64,000 bases of DNA from Patiria miniata (GCF_015706575.1 NW_024037069.1:44399553-44463552); one strand, 5' to 3'; counted from the first letter of the stretch, positions 46,946 to 60,600 are shown. A program made the numbers and translations. The notes: a model not told the origin generated them from the sequence alone.

Positions 46946-47288
46946 AAGCCTTCTGCCCCTGTATCCAAATTATAAATACACATTTTAATTACAATTTCCA
47001 AGTAATTTTCAACACAATTTCGGTCTTGAATGTGAAATTATAAGACTTTTTTTGTCTAGGAATATCAAACTTAATTTTCCTGTGGCAACTACGTAGAGTA
47101 CCCATACATGTAACTGTAAGTTGCATTGTACAGTACTCTGGTACTAGGCCTAAATAAGTGTGTTTTCAACATTACGAACACATTCTCGTAAAAGTAGGTC
47201 CGGTACTTCTGTCTTCTTATTCTTTATGATGAGGCTTGCGGTTTTTGCCGAAGTCAATTGAGCGTGATATACAATGTAGGATGGGTTG

Positions 47289-48153
47289 CCCTATTATCGC
47301 GGTACTTATCACGTTTCTCGTTCGGAATAGAGATTGCCCACTAACCTTCCTGAATTGTCCTGTCTTGTGTGTAGTATAACTCTTCCTTTTTAAATTAATA
47401 TAAAAAAATCCGACGGTGGTGTGGTTTATTCCGTGTACGATGCCTGTGAAAATAGACATGCGCGGCGTGTGCGAACGGAGGTGGACTCCCTATTATCGCG
47501 GTATGTGGGAAGTGGTTTTTATAATGATCCCAACTTTTTTGTTCATAGTTAATGTTTGACCAAAACATCCCCTGAATAAAGTCTGATATTTTCCCTGTAA
47601 CCTTCAAGTTGATTAAAGACTATATTTCTGCAGGATGATTTCTTAAGACCCTGCCCTTCCCCCGAAAGGAGAACACAAATCCCTGAGGCAAGTCTACTGA
47701 TCGGCGATTGAGGGCGCCATTCACTTTACACGGTGTGCCGTTTTATTTTCGCTAACGCGCGGTGCTTATTTTGATCCCGTAAAAGTTGTTACGATTTCGC
47801 GCTGCAAATATCGTCGTTCGACTTCATTTTACATTTGCAGCTGAAGAATGGGAACCAGGCAATGGAACTTTCATGAACAGAGCGCAATTAAAGATTTATG
47901 TTAAAATATAAGCGGTACCTTTTAGCAGACATGGTGAGGGAAAATTTTGCAAGTTTTGGAAAACGTTAATATTTATTAAAATCGTTAAAAGTCCCGAAAG
48001 ACACAACATTTTTTAATCGTCCTTTTTAAACACCTCGGTAGAAAATCCTTGATGACTGGTGAACCGGATAAAAATCGCCACTTAAAGGAGTTTTGACACT
48101 GTAAAAAGAGAAATTTCCCATGCCGCGATAATAGGGATGCCGCGATAATAGGG
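47289..48153. mobile_element. Four-motif element X2
   Basis: CCCTATTATCGCGG occurs at 47289, again in the same direction at 47488 and twice inverted at the right end, finishing at 48136 and 48153 (17 bp apart). The last pair is a perfect 17-bp tandem repeat, CCCTATTATCGCGGCAT read inward. The copy at 47488 extends to GGACTCCCTATTATCGCGG, a perfect 19-bp inverted match to the right end. No gene or target duplication was recognised. The same plan as 16997-17865, with a different motif. Confidence 0.6.
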
Positions 48154-49126
48154 AGTCCGACTATATACTATAGGCCGTCTGATATTGATAAGGTTTGTGC
48201 ACAAAACCCCCGGCACTTGGGGTTATAATAGCCCAAAGCTAGACAGTATCACAAGAGTCCTGTTTGCAGGGTGGCGGGTACGAGCGATCAGCGAAGTCTA
48301 ACGTCATGCCGGCCGCGCCACTTGCCAGTCATGCCAGTACAACTACTTTTGTACGGTGACGTCGGTGTTGCGGAGTGGACAATGACACCGTCATACCAGT
48401 GTCAGTCGACGGGGCGACGGCTTTCTCACAGAAAAAAACCCAAACAGTTGAGATATAAAATTATCTGGCGATACTTTACAACACCTTTTAACTGTATAGA
48501 TTTAGACTTACTTCGTAACAAGGTGCTTCAACTTTGACTTTCATCCGTCATAATGTCCGTAATATTGGACAAGTTAGCTCCTGCGACGTCAATCGTGATC
48601 GATCATGGGACGGACATCGCTGGTTACTCTGTCTGCAATCCTTCTGCATTTCATTTTGCGGGTACCATTGTCCATTCATTCGGGATGTGGATAAAATCCC
48701 ACTCACGAACGGTTGAAATTCTGAAACAGTCGTGAATTTAGCACCGCCTCTTCACCCAAACTCCGCCCACCCCCTCGTTTCCCCGAGATGAGCCGCGCAT
48801 TATTAGCTGATGAAGGAAGCAAAGCTGAAGCAAAATTTCATCAATTTTGTAAAATTCTTGAAAATTAAAACAAGAAGTTCACAAATTAAGTGGAGTGGAA
48901 ACTTTTACCACTCCACTTTATTCTCCGAGTTATTTTTCGAGTTGCATCCCTGAAAATAGATTATTTTCGTAAATTGCTGTGTTTTAGTATAGCAATACGA
49001 ACAGACATCGACCGGAAAAAAATCGGCCAGTGTTTAGTTATCGAATTTTAACTTTACAATTTCGAATTGATGGCTGCCAGACAATAATTCCCGTTCTCGA
49101 GGCTAGGGGTAGCATGGTTCCCGCCC

Positions 49127-49613
49127 ACTGATCTCTATTTAAAGACTGGATAGCGGATATGCATACAACATTCACACAGTAGACTTTGCATATTGACCAA
49201 TTCGCCCCCGGTCTCACGAAGATGGCCGCGTATAATACGAACGTTCTACGCGTAAATACGCGCGCGTTGTATCAACAGTTGACGCGCATTTTGGTCACGT
49301 ACACAGAGTATGATGTTCTAAAAGGAACACATTTCCGTAGTGATTATTATTTCAAAAACGCCGAAAAAGTGATTTGCGGCATTATAAAAGTAACCACTAC
49401 GTTAGAAAAATTGTAGTAAACCTTGGTCAGTTGGTCAGTGGTGGTGGCCAAAATATAAGTCAAGTGAGCCGCGACGTTACAAAAGAAATCAAGCTGTCTA
49501 TAAAGACGGCAACTTGTCCTTCTAAGATCACCAGCCGGTCTCACCAATATGGCGTCAAATTCGTACATTGTGCGGCTCTTTATTAGCTATCCAGTCTTTA
49601 TATAGAGATCAGT
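49127..49613. mobile_element. Mutator-like MITE with 10-bp target duplication
   Basis: Ends of 28 bp (ACTGATCTCTAT, then TTAAAGACTGGATAGC) face each other with one mismatch. GTTCCCGCCC flanks both sides exactly (49117-49126 and 49614-49623). A 9-10-bp duplication fits MULE elements. Inside, CCGGTCTCAC followed by an ATGGC motif occurs twice in the same direction (about 49211 and 49534), and AAGATGGCCGC resembles a YY1 site. No transposase. Confidence 0.75.
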
Positions 49614-49904
49614 GTTCCCGCCCCACAATCAGTATCGATAGTGTACGGACCGTACCGTGTAGCATGAATTTAGGTTTTATGAAATACGGACTCATTGGTG
49701 GTATTGCGCATGCTTATGCATAGATAATTAGGAGAGGGACTGGTCACGTGAAAGGGTTTAACCAATAAAAGGGAAAAAGAGTCCGATTTTCATACGAGTC
49801 TGATTTTCATATGACACCGGGACTGAGCCAGTCTGCTCGCAAAAGCGGTTTTGTTTGAACCCCCCCCCCCCAATTAAAACACACAAGTTGAAAATGTATA
49901 CTAA

Positions 49905-50275
49905 GGCCAAACAAAAGTCTCCAGTTTCTGGTATGCGCGTGCGTCGCCGTATCCATGCGCGTCGGCAAAATGAAAACTTTTTTTTTTCAATGCAAGATGA
50001 TGTCTCAAAACTGCCAAACTGGTTTGACTGGAATCCTGCTGGTGAACATTTTTAACGTGTTTTTTTAGATGGGGTTACGATCGAGTATAAGCTTTATGTG
50101 GCCTCTCTGGACTCCCATATATTTTACACTAAATTTAGTCGGGCACCATTTGTAATCATCGGCCGACATTTGAAGAAAAAAAAGTACCCCCCCCCCAAAA
50201 AAAAAAGCCGCGTCGCCGGCGCCGCACCACTTTTGGGGCAAGCTCCATACCAGAAACTGGAGACTTTTTTTGGTC
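49905..50275. mobile_element. GGCC-ended MITE with TAA target duplication
   Basis: The left end GGCC, AAACAAAAGTCTCC, AGTTTCTGGTATG and the inverted right end GACCAAAAAAAGTCTCC, AGTTTCTGGTATG match closely. TAA flanks both ends (49902-49904 and 50276-50278). A close relative sits at 27125-27455. Likely PIF/Harbinger-type by ends and duplication; no transposase. Confidence 0.8.
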
Positions 50276-50950
50276 TAACAGAGAAAACATCGAATTTGGT
50301 GAAGAGCATTTGTTGAAGGACAACTTTAATCTTGATTCTATTGTGTTGAAAAGATAAATTACATGTATCATAGTGTAACAAAACTGAAGAGTTGGACAAA
50401 ATTACAAGCAGCCGGAAAAGTGTTACAAAAAGCAACTAAAACGGGTAAAAACTTGAAAGTAATATCAATATTTCAATCAGAGGCATAGCTCATGCATGAT
50501 AGCGGGGGATCGGGTCATCGGGAGGGTGGGGTAGACAGGTAACGGGGCGCCCAGTGCTCAGGGCCAGCCGCGCGCGCCCTGCCGCAGCGGCGCCGGCTGT
50601 ATGCACGGGAGAACGGGGAGGGGATTTGGGCCCGCCCGCGCGCGCCACTACATGTCGACAGGTATACATGTATGAATAAAGGGCGTGGCCAGGATTTTTT
50701 TTCATCTGGGGCCCTGGCGGGCACCAGCATTTTCGGGAGCACCAAAGGCGGATCAATAAATATGCAGGTGCCCGACTGGCCATTCCAGCCGGCTGCTGAG
50801 TATGTATGCTACATATCACTCGAAAAACGTGGGGGTGGTGGAGGCCGGTGGGGGGGGGGGGGGGATTTGTGTCATGCCTCCCCTGAAGTTCGCTTTCCCA
50901 ATTGCCCACCTCTACCTCTAGAACTATAGAAGTACCCCTCCTCGGGCGTG

Positions 50951-51350
50951 CAGTGGCGTAAATCTGTGATGGCGAGTGGGGGATGGGGGTGACCAAAATC
51001 TCACTAATTGCCCGTCCGTGGAAATTCGAAAAGCGGGGGCCGGGGGGGGGGGGGATAACATTACTACTGGGGCGCTGTTCATGATACAGATGTACATTAT
51101 GTATACTCCCGTTTGCACTTACATCAAAATGGCGTATTTTAAGCCTTTGTACTTTTTTCCTCCATTTTTCAGTGCTAGATACATTTTGGTTGTTGCGAAG
51201 TTAAAAAAAATACCTCGAAATCTGTATTTTTTGGTTTTTCATCACGAAAAGTTGGGGGATGATTCAATAGCCCATCCCCCCTGGTCAAAAAGAGAGCGGG
51301 TATATACCCCCCCCCCCCCCCCCCCCCCCCCCCACGGATTTACACCCCTG
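50951..51350. mobile_element. hAT-like element with a long poly-C run
   Basis: The ends CAGTGGCGTAAATCTGT and, inverted, CAGGGGTGTAAATCCGT match. The flanks CGGGCGTG and CGAGTGTG agree at 6 of 8 positions, an aged 8-bp duplication. It contains G runs near 51044 and about 26 C residues at 51307-51333. It ends about 315 bp before the PARN start codon, so it may lie in the PARN promoter. Confidence 0.65.
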
Positions 51351-51665
51351 CGAGTGTGTAATGCATGGTGCGAAGTTGCGATTGAGTAAAACTAAATTTG
51401 AAAATGTAAACCAGTTTTCACAGGAAAATAAATTAATCACACACAATGCACATCAACTCCCGCAGCTATTCTTAATTGGGTGGTATGTAGCAATTTGCGC
51501 TCTAGCTCTGTTCACGATCGGGTATCATTCGCAATCAGTACAACTACAATCATTACATGTGTCAGCGGCGGCGGGGAAGTCCGCACTTCAAAATTAATGT
51601 GCAATCAAAAACCGATGGTGGATTGGCTCTAGCACTCGCAAGTATTGGTGATATTCGCTATAATT

Positions 51666-51684
51666 ATGGAAGTTACAAAGAAGA
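51666..51684 (+). other. PARN: 19-nt first coding exon of PARN
   Basis: ATG GAA GTT ACA AAG AAG A is followed by the donor GTACGT. Joined to the acceptor at 52498 it reads MEVTKKNFKEVL, matching the human start MEIIRSNFKSNL residue for residue in spacing and giving D28 and E30 at the human positions. Confidence 0.88.
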
Positions 51685-54600
51685 GTACGTCGAGTTACTT
51701 CTTATTATCAACACTTTTTGTAAAGCTTTATTGTTCTCCAGAGTGTGAAGGAAAGTGATATGTAGACACCTCGCGTGCCACTTGACTGCGGCCTGTGGCA
51801 GTGCTATAGCTGCTGCAGTGCAGTGGTGGACTGATGAGGATTGAGGTGCAGTGACGTGACTGTGATTGCATTCTTTGCTCTACATGCTCTATGGATGTAG
51901 TAATGTTACTGAATACAAAATAGTGACGTGTCTTGACATGCTTGAACATGTTGAAGTTGTATCCTCGATCGATGTACATGATGTACAGCTTTTAATTATG
52001 GAAAAGAGGGTTGCATTCTTGCAACCTTAATTACGCCACTTTTTTCTTCATATTATATCATCTCAAAATAGGGTCATTCAATTGCAAAAATGATGATAAG
52101 ACATCAATCTGGGGCTGAGAAACATTTCCAATTATGTTAAGAAATACTAAGTAAAGAAGAGTCCGAGAACTAAAGTCTTGCAGTGATTTCATCTATTGAC
52201 ACAAATAAGGCTGACATAGTACACTGGTTCTCAGAGTGCACTCACAGCAAAATAGTGTTAGGAAGTACATTTCCGGTCACGGCTAAATATCCACCTCCTT
52301 TAGGCCTACTACCATGTTCATGTTAAAATTGGTTTAAAATTACATATTACTGTCATTAGCCTATGACTGAGGATCTTTCTGTGCATCGCCATGCATGCAC
52401 TGCAACAAGTCATCACCCCTCTGACAAAGCAGTAGCTGATTTTTTCTTACTGACAAATGTCTTTCTCTATTCTGTCTTTCCTGTTCTTTTTCTGCAGACT
52501 TCAAGGAAGTCTTGAAGACGCTGCCTAAGATTCTCCAGAGTGCATCGTTCATTGCTATCGACGGGGAATTTACTGGCTTGCATCACAACGTCAAACCGTC
52601 TTCATATGACACACCTGAGGAGAGATATGATAAGCTCAGACAGGTCTGACCATTGAAAAATAATCATGAATCCTAGCCATGCTAGCCCCATAATGATAGT
52701 TTAATAATGATACCTCAGAATGGTGTAATCCGTTGCCTTTGGACTGTGAGTTATTCTGCTGAGGGTTATTAGGTTCACAGAAGGCAGGAAAAACAGACTT
52801 GTCACGACCTAAAGCAATTTTCATTTCTACAAATAACGGATTCCTATTCCAATTTTAAGTTTAAAAAAAATCCAATTTGTCGCAACCCATTTGATTTCAG
52901 AGCAGAGGTATGCCGCTGAAGCGTGCCCTTTTTACATTTCTTTTTTCCTTAACCAGGACCTTTAGATTTTTTTGGTTTTTTTTTCTCAAAATTTCTCAGC
53001 AGGTTTTCAAGGTTTTTAAACTTAATCGAATAATTTTGGCCTTTTTTGCTTCCAGGGTTCCATGGATTTCTTGCTGGTACAGTTTGGCATGTGTGTCTTC
53101 AAGTATGAGAGAGAGAATTCGAGGTAATGCTGCATGTTTTTGCTTACCAATAAATTGTTATTTCTGCTTGTTGATTCTTGACATATCTGTTTGAATTCAT
53201 TTGTCTCTTGCAATTGTTATTTGAAAGTAGAATATTTTAAAATCTCCACTTACAAAAATGAATTATTTTGTCACAGATTTGGTGACAAATGCTCTTAACA
53301 GTATGTAATATTATTGGAATGTTGCCATGCTTATTTATTTCTTCATTTTTTCAGGTATCTTGTGCATCCGTTTAACTTCTATGTGTTTCCAAGGCCCATG
53401 ACAAACTCCAGGAAACCAGACCACAGATTCCTGTGCCAGGTATATGTAACCAATGTTGTGTGTTTTAATCAATGTTTCTGATCCACCGTAAATTTTTAAT
53501 GAGCTTTTAATGTACTATTATGACTTTTCATGCGATTAATTTTGTAAAGCGCATTGAGATTTTCTTTTGATGTTATGTGCTATATAAGAATGCATTATTA
53601 TTATTATTATTATCATTAGGATTTTAAAATTTTTCACAAGTTGTATTAGGAAGGCTCACTCTATTTCAGCGTTTATTGGTTAAATCTTTTGTTACACTGT
53701 TTTCAGAAATTATGTTTAACGTCTTACCTGTGACATTATCAGTTTTAGGCAACCAACTTCAAAACTGGTTTAAATATTTTTTATTCAAATTCAATGTTTA
53801 GTACTTCTCTGAAAATCCTTGTTCTCCTCTACAGAAATAAAGTGGCAAAAACCTGAATGCTTCAAAATGATACAAAATTCAAACCCATTGTTTTTTTTTT
53901 ATTTAACCCGTTGTTATTTGTTGGTGATTTCCCCAGAGTTCTAGCATAGATTTCCTGGCCTCGTTTGGTTTTGACTTCAACAAAGTCTTCAGAGATGGTA
54001 AGTGCTGTCAAAAAGAAAGGAAGAAACCATCAGTTTTTAGAATTGGGACTAAGAACCACAGTTTCCATCAGAAAGGTTGGCATTTTAAATGTAGGGTAGA
54101 TCATTTGTCATTTGTGAATTTTTTTTCATTTGAAGCAACAAAAGTGCTTAAAATGGAAAGACAGGTGCTTAACAACTAACCTGATGAAGTTTTAGCTCAG
54201 TGAATGCTGAATATTCCGAGAAAACAATATTCTAGAATTTTGGTTTCAATTCAAAACTTGCTGAGTCGTATTTCAAAAGTTGCACATTCACAGATTCGCT
54301 GCATTACAGACCAGCTACTGACAAAAATCTCCAAAAATGCGTCACTTGATGCATCTTTGGAAATGGCCTTGTTTTATTGTTTTCTTTAAAATGAGACCAT
54401 GCCAAAAAGACTAATTTCGCAAGAAGTTTAGTGCCATTACTATATTTAAACCAAGTCATTTTTTGAACAATAATTTCACCAGTTACTTTACTTTTTGGGT
54501 AGCTGCAAATGATGTGCTCTACCTTTGACAGCTGAGTCCACACAATTGCAGTCTACATTTTAAACCTAGTGATGACACATTGTTGTGGATGTCTTGCCAG

Positions 54601-57600
54601 GAATACCGTACCTGACGAGCATAGAGAAGGACGCCCTCAAGGAGCATATCAAGGAGAAGCACGCCTTCTTTCAGCAGGAGTCGTCAGCATCGCAGCCGAG
54701 CCCCGGCTTCCTATCGCCGGCTGCCAAGAAACCCGTCGAAATTCCACCAGAACAGAAAGAGTTTGTCGAAGGAGTGTGGTAAGACACAAGGAATGAATGT
54801 AGTCATTGGATATGTGCTTGGACGATAGAGGGCGGTGTTTGATTTCCGCACAATAGTCATGCAAGGTCGGATTGGTGACAGGCATCTACTACCATGTGTG
54901 GCAGACTTGAACCCTGTTCATGAATCACATGTAGTGCACACTAATCCGATATTGAAAACGCAGTTGCATTTTGTCGGCCACTACTGGGACACATGCCTGA
55001 ACACCCATTGCAGGTGCATTCTGTAACGCTCTGAAAATATCACTAGAGGCAAGTGCGTTAATTGTACGAAATACCAATGCAAGCTTTGGAACGTCCCAGT
55101 AATGGTGGAAAACCTCCCAAGTTATCATAAAAAATAACAGCAACTCGGATTGGCTTACATCACCCCATTTGAATTATGAATACACACATCCACCACTGAT
55201 GACCTTTGACATTTGAACTTTGACATTTGAACCCAATTCCAAATACTCTCTTTTTGTCATCTTCAGTAAGCAAGTTGATGAGTTTGTGAAGAATGACAAG
55301 GAACAGACACTCAACCTGGACCCTTGCACTGGGTAGGAAGAATTTACATATTCATGAATAGCTATGAATATTCATAAACACCAATAAATTGCTACAACAA
55401 CCGTTTGTTAGTGATTGTTTTGCTAAATTGTTTAGAGAAAGCAAGTTAGATGCTACAACATATAGCGGATTCCCGCAATCTTGGTGCGGTTTTTTTGGGG
55501 GGAGGGCCTTTTTCTTACATGATTTTCAGGTATATTTGCAAGTTAAGCAGATGTATTTCAAACTCACTCGTGCATTAATTGCTCCATGAAACTGGTTTTT
55601 CAAATCATGTAAAAATAATTGAATCACGAACTTCAGTCTCAAAAATCCAAAAGGTGACACCTGGGAACTTTGCAGAAAGGTGCAGACGGAGGTTTTCTAA
55701 CTTTTCGAATTCAGCTGAACCTAACTTTCACATTTTATCCTTCTCTATCTGTGTTAGTTATCACCATTTGTTGTTGTTTGTCTCCAACTAGATTCCAGAG
55801 GAAGTTGACATTCCAGACAGTCAAAGCCAGGTGAGATTACTTGAAAAGATTTCAGGAGTTATCTGAAAATAAGCATCTAATTCCAAACATCTAAATTCAA
55901 ATTGTTATAAACAGCACGGTGTAAAACCTGTTTGAAGTGTCAAAAAAGGAATCAGAAAAAAAAAAAACGTTTCAGCGCTAACTCTGCAAAGATGATCTCT
56001 TTCAGACATGAATCTGGGCTGATGCTGACAACAAAGGCCGGTGAAAAGGTACAAAACTTTAAATTATCAAATTGATAACTATTTCTTCTTAAAAAAATTG
56101 GAGTGGTATCAAGCAGTAGCAGCAGAACAAAAGCATTTTGGGAAGCAGACGGCAAGTGATTATTTACCTGGATAAGTGTGGCTATCTATGATGATAAATT
56201 CATGCTAGCACCAAATTGGGCACTGTGTCTAGTAGTGCTATGGGTTGGCTATGGTAGTCGTCATCTTGAAAAGCGTGTGATAAATCTGAAACTGCTATCA
56301 ACATTGTACTGGTTTCTTCAAACATAGAATACGCATGCGCGGTTGTGACTAGTATCTACTGAGTTAAACATCCTTCACTAGCTTTTGAGTGCTGCTAGTT
56401 ATCAGAAAATCACATAATAAAGAGTTACTGTAGAAAAAAAATTGAGGAAGGTTTAAAGTGGCTATACATTATGAAACATCTCAGGGTGAACGCTACATCG
56501 AGGTTACCAAGGCAACAGAGGAAGATAAAAAGTTGATGATGCAGAAGAGGCTTCAGGCAGAACTGGTGAGTTGGAACCAAAATAATCAAATATACTTTTA
56601 TGAAGTTTTTAAATAAACCAGGAATTTTTAACATTTTGTTTGATGCTTTCCCCAGAGCTTTGGTATTCTCTCAGAAAATACAAATTCTGTTAAATTAATA
56701 TATCACTTACTATCCTTGACCTCTCCTCACCTTTGACCTAGGATGAGGTGGATGATGCAGCAGGCTTCTCACAGGTCATTGACCTTATCTCCAGCACCGG
56801 CAAGCCAGTCATAGCTCACAATATGATGCTGGACGTCATGCACGTCTTGCAACAGTTCAGCTGTCCTTTGCCAGAGGTAAGAATTGAACGCGGAATTACA
56901 ATACAAACAGGAATTGGCATTTCTAGAGGTTTCTTCCAAATTATGTAGTCTAAGCTACCCGGGTGAAAATCATCACAAGGTCTCCAATGTGAACGTACCC
57001 AAGGCATACCAGTTACACTTATACCGGTTTGCACATGGGACGGCAGTGTAACCGGGTAGAGCCTCTAAACCCTGGTCCCTACCAGGACTGAAGTTTACCC
57101 CTGTTGAACGCCAGACTGACGCCCTTTTCAGTTCTTTTTTGTGTGAGAAAGGGTTGACAAAATCTCGAGGTCTGACCTAGGTACAACGTGGAGATTTCAG
57201 TTAGTGTGAAAGGGCATATTAGATTGGATTCCCAAGGGAAGACTTCATAATGACCCTGAAGCGAGAAAATTAAAAATTCCTTCAACTACGCATAATTAAA
57301 AAGGGTTAGAAATTAGCGCTAGCCAGCTAGCCAAATGCTTTTTTGCTTTTTAAGTTCTCATCACATCTTCTCGTTCTCTTCATTTTCATTAGGATCTCAG
57401 TGAGTTTAAAGAGTTGGTGGGTTGCGTCTTTCCCAAACTGATTGACACAAAGGTCATGGCAGGAACGCAGCCCTTTAAGGTAGGTCTCTCTCCTTATTTA
57501 GTCATTATCGCTTATTTTTGATTTGTGTGTGGATTACGTGCAAAAACAGTAGGGGGCGACGTAGGACCTCACACAGAGAAAGTTGCAACCAGAGACATCT

Positions 57601-60600
57601 GGATAAAATGTAGGCCTGAAATTTGTCTGAATTTTCTGACCATAAATTTGAACGCAATTTGTGGGCATCAGACGCGGAAGAGGACTGCTGCATGACATGC
57701 GTTATTCACAATCACATGGTCATTCACATAACATGACGGTTATAGGACGCAGTGTATTGTGGTCAGAAACACACACTGTAAAAGCATTGGTTCGTCAGGT
57801 CTAGTTTTTTTTAAGAAGTCCTTGGTTGCAACGTGAGGGGTACCAGCTGTGGATGCCATGTTTGGTCCAAGAATGGAAAAATCCCAATTAAGCCATATGT
57901 CACAGTCTCTTCTGTCTTGGATACCTATTTTATTTTATTTCATTTATTTTTTTTGGGGGGGGGCAAGATTGTATTTTTTTCCAAAAGGGGAAGGGGATTA
58001 AGTATATAGTATCGTGCGCTATTTCCACATTGTAATATTAAACTAAAAGGTATATGTAGCTGATGGCTTGCGAGGGAGATACGCAACGTTTTTATTTATT
58101 TCCTGAAATTTTAAGACAAAAAGGTGTCTTTAATCCTCCGATTAAAAAAAAAAAAAAAAAATTATTTATTTAAATTTAAATTTTTTTTGGGGGGGGGGGG
58201 GGGGAGGGGGCGGCGGCATAGCCCCCGTTGGCCTCCCTGGATCTACCAATGTGGATTACTATCCCAATTTAGATCTAATGATTATCTGTCAAGTAGAAAA
58301 CAGAATAAGAAGACTTGCCCTTTTTTAATAGAATTCTACTTGGATGCAAAGTCGGTAGTTTTGTATTATCATTTTTTTTTATTAATTTACTCAAATTCTG
58401 AATTTTTTTCAATTCTCACTTGGTCTGATTCTGAATCGGTCCAATTCTGAGTTGGACCAGGTCACAGAGGACTAATCCAAGATTTTTGATTTGCTTGCTA
58501 TCGTTTAGGAGCGTATTCCCATGACGGGTTTGACAGAGCTGGAGAAAACACTGAAGTGCGACCCATTCACAAAACCAACCTTCGGTAAGAACTGTTTTGA
58601 TTCCTTCCTTGGAAGCGTTGTTGGATAGTTTGGACAGATTTGTTTTTAGTAAAGGTAGAGTAGATCGTTTTTCATTCGTGCATTTGTTTCGTTTGCAGCA
58701 ACAAAAGTGCTCAAAATCTAACTTGTGATTGACTGCTGAACTTGTGATGGACTGTTGCTCTGAATTCATAGTTGTAACTCTTGTCTTTGTTTCATTGCAG
58801 TGACGGCCCCCGGTTACCCCACGTACTGTTCAAGCAACGACCAATCACACGAGGCCGGCTATGATGCATTCATCACTGGTTCTTGCTTCGCTACCATGGC
58901 TAACTATCTAGGCACCTTCTTGGATCCCCCTAGGGGGCGTGTCTCGCCTACCTGCAACCTCATCGAGCCTTTCCACAACAAGTGAGTGCTGTCCATGTTA
59001 ATTCCTGAACGAATTGAATCCCTGAAAGAATTGCCTTAGTAGATCCTTGCAGATCTTGCAGATCCTATTTTTTTTCATAGAAAATGATCTTCTCACTTTC
59101 CCATATATTGTGTCGTAAAATTCAATTAATTTTTTAAGTGTTACAGATCCTGCAGATGCTAAAATATGGGAATAAATATGTGCTTGGCCGATTTCAAACA
59201 CGTACGTGTAAACCAGCTAGTGGAACGTGGACAATGGCCCGAGCCACGACCAGTGTCCTAGCCGGTTATAAACGTACTTGTTTAATACCCGCCAAGCACA
59301 TATTTATTCCCATCCATAAATACCTTTTTGGCAAAAAGTCAAAACAAGTCAAAAATTCACAATTTTCCAATGATTTTTGGTTCAACATTCTTGACCCTAT
59401 GTTTTGTGAGACACCCCTCTGGCCATGTCTATGGTACGTGCCTCGCGCGTGTAGTGCTCAAAATGTCCTTTTATGGAGATTGGTGCGCAGCACGTACTTG
59501 TGCGATGTGGCGCAGAATGCAGCGGTGCAGGAATAAAGTGTTTAAAACCAGCCGGTGTTTTATCAGTTTGTGGTATGTGCCTCGCACGTGTAGTGCTCAA
59601 AATGTCCTTTTATGGAGATTGGTGCGCAGCACGTACTTGTGCGATGTGGCGCAGAATGCAGCGGTGCAGGAGTAAAGTGTTAAAAACCAGCCGGTGTTTT
59701 ATCAGTGGTGTAAAACCACCCACGTGACTGGCTCTCGTCCAAACAGGAATGGGTAAACTGTCTTAGGTATTTATGAATGTCATGAATGTTGAATAAAACT
59801 AGCTATATGCATTATCATAATACATACAGCTAGTTTAAGTCAACATTGATAATTATTGACGTTTTGTTTTAGATTTAAAAATTCAATCTGTTTTTTTTTT
59901 TTCTTTTTTTCTCTTGCAGAATGTGTCTGTTCCGAGTCCAAGATCTGCCTTACTTGAACCTGAGTGGACCAGATTGTAAGAATCAATATACATCTCTCAA
60001 CATTGCTTTTATTTTCTGTATAAAACGCAAGGGGAACAAAAAGTGGATGTGAATCAATTATACATAAGTCATCAATGGGCTATTTTTCCTGTATTGAACT
60101 AGTCCAGAAGCAATTTTGATATACAAGGTGTATATCAAAGTTGTGCAAGCAGATATCCTTTGCATTGCTTTGCATGAACGGATTTCCATGGCATTTTTAC
60201 TGAATGTACACAGGAGTATAATTAATATGCTCCATCGAGATGAAATATTCATGTTAAGTAGTTTTTGAGAAATTAAAGGATATCTGCTTCAGAGATGAAA
60301 CTTTTTTTGATTTTAGTCGTAATCAGATGTTATTCTACTTTTCCACTGAAATTTCAGATTTTTTAACAATCCCCAGTCCCACAAAAATGATTATTTAATG
60401 ATTTTTTCACAAACTGTTTTTTTTCCCATTATTAGTTCAAAAAAAAGTCCACGAAAAATCAATGAAAATGGCATGTAAACATTTTCACAAGTGCAGTAGT
60501 TTAATCTCTTTTACCAGTCGTGAATGGAGTGATTCTATGGTAAAAAAACACACCTAGGCCAACGCTGATCAGATCCTTGTTTGGCTTGAGAAATGTTAAA

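Larger units (their letters stand above)
46717..51665. other. TE-filled spacer between divergent BFAR and PARN
   Basis: The spacer between the two start codons holds a G-rich tract (46838-46945), element X2 (47289-48153), a hairpin AAGTGGAGTGG (48892-48925), a Mutator-like MITE (49127-49613), a GGCC-ended MITE (49905-50275) and a hAT-like element (50951-51350). Between these lie CpG-richer segments (48250-48700, 50480-50660) that could hold 5'UTR exons or promoters; I cannot place them. Confidence 0.6.

Noticed and set aside
50490-50996. A 168-residue minus-strand frame in CpG-rich DNA
   Set aside because: It is Pro/Arg/Gly-rich, overlaps a hAT-like end and G runs, and shows no motif; composition alone explains it.
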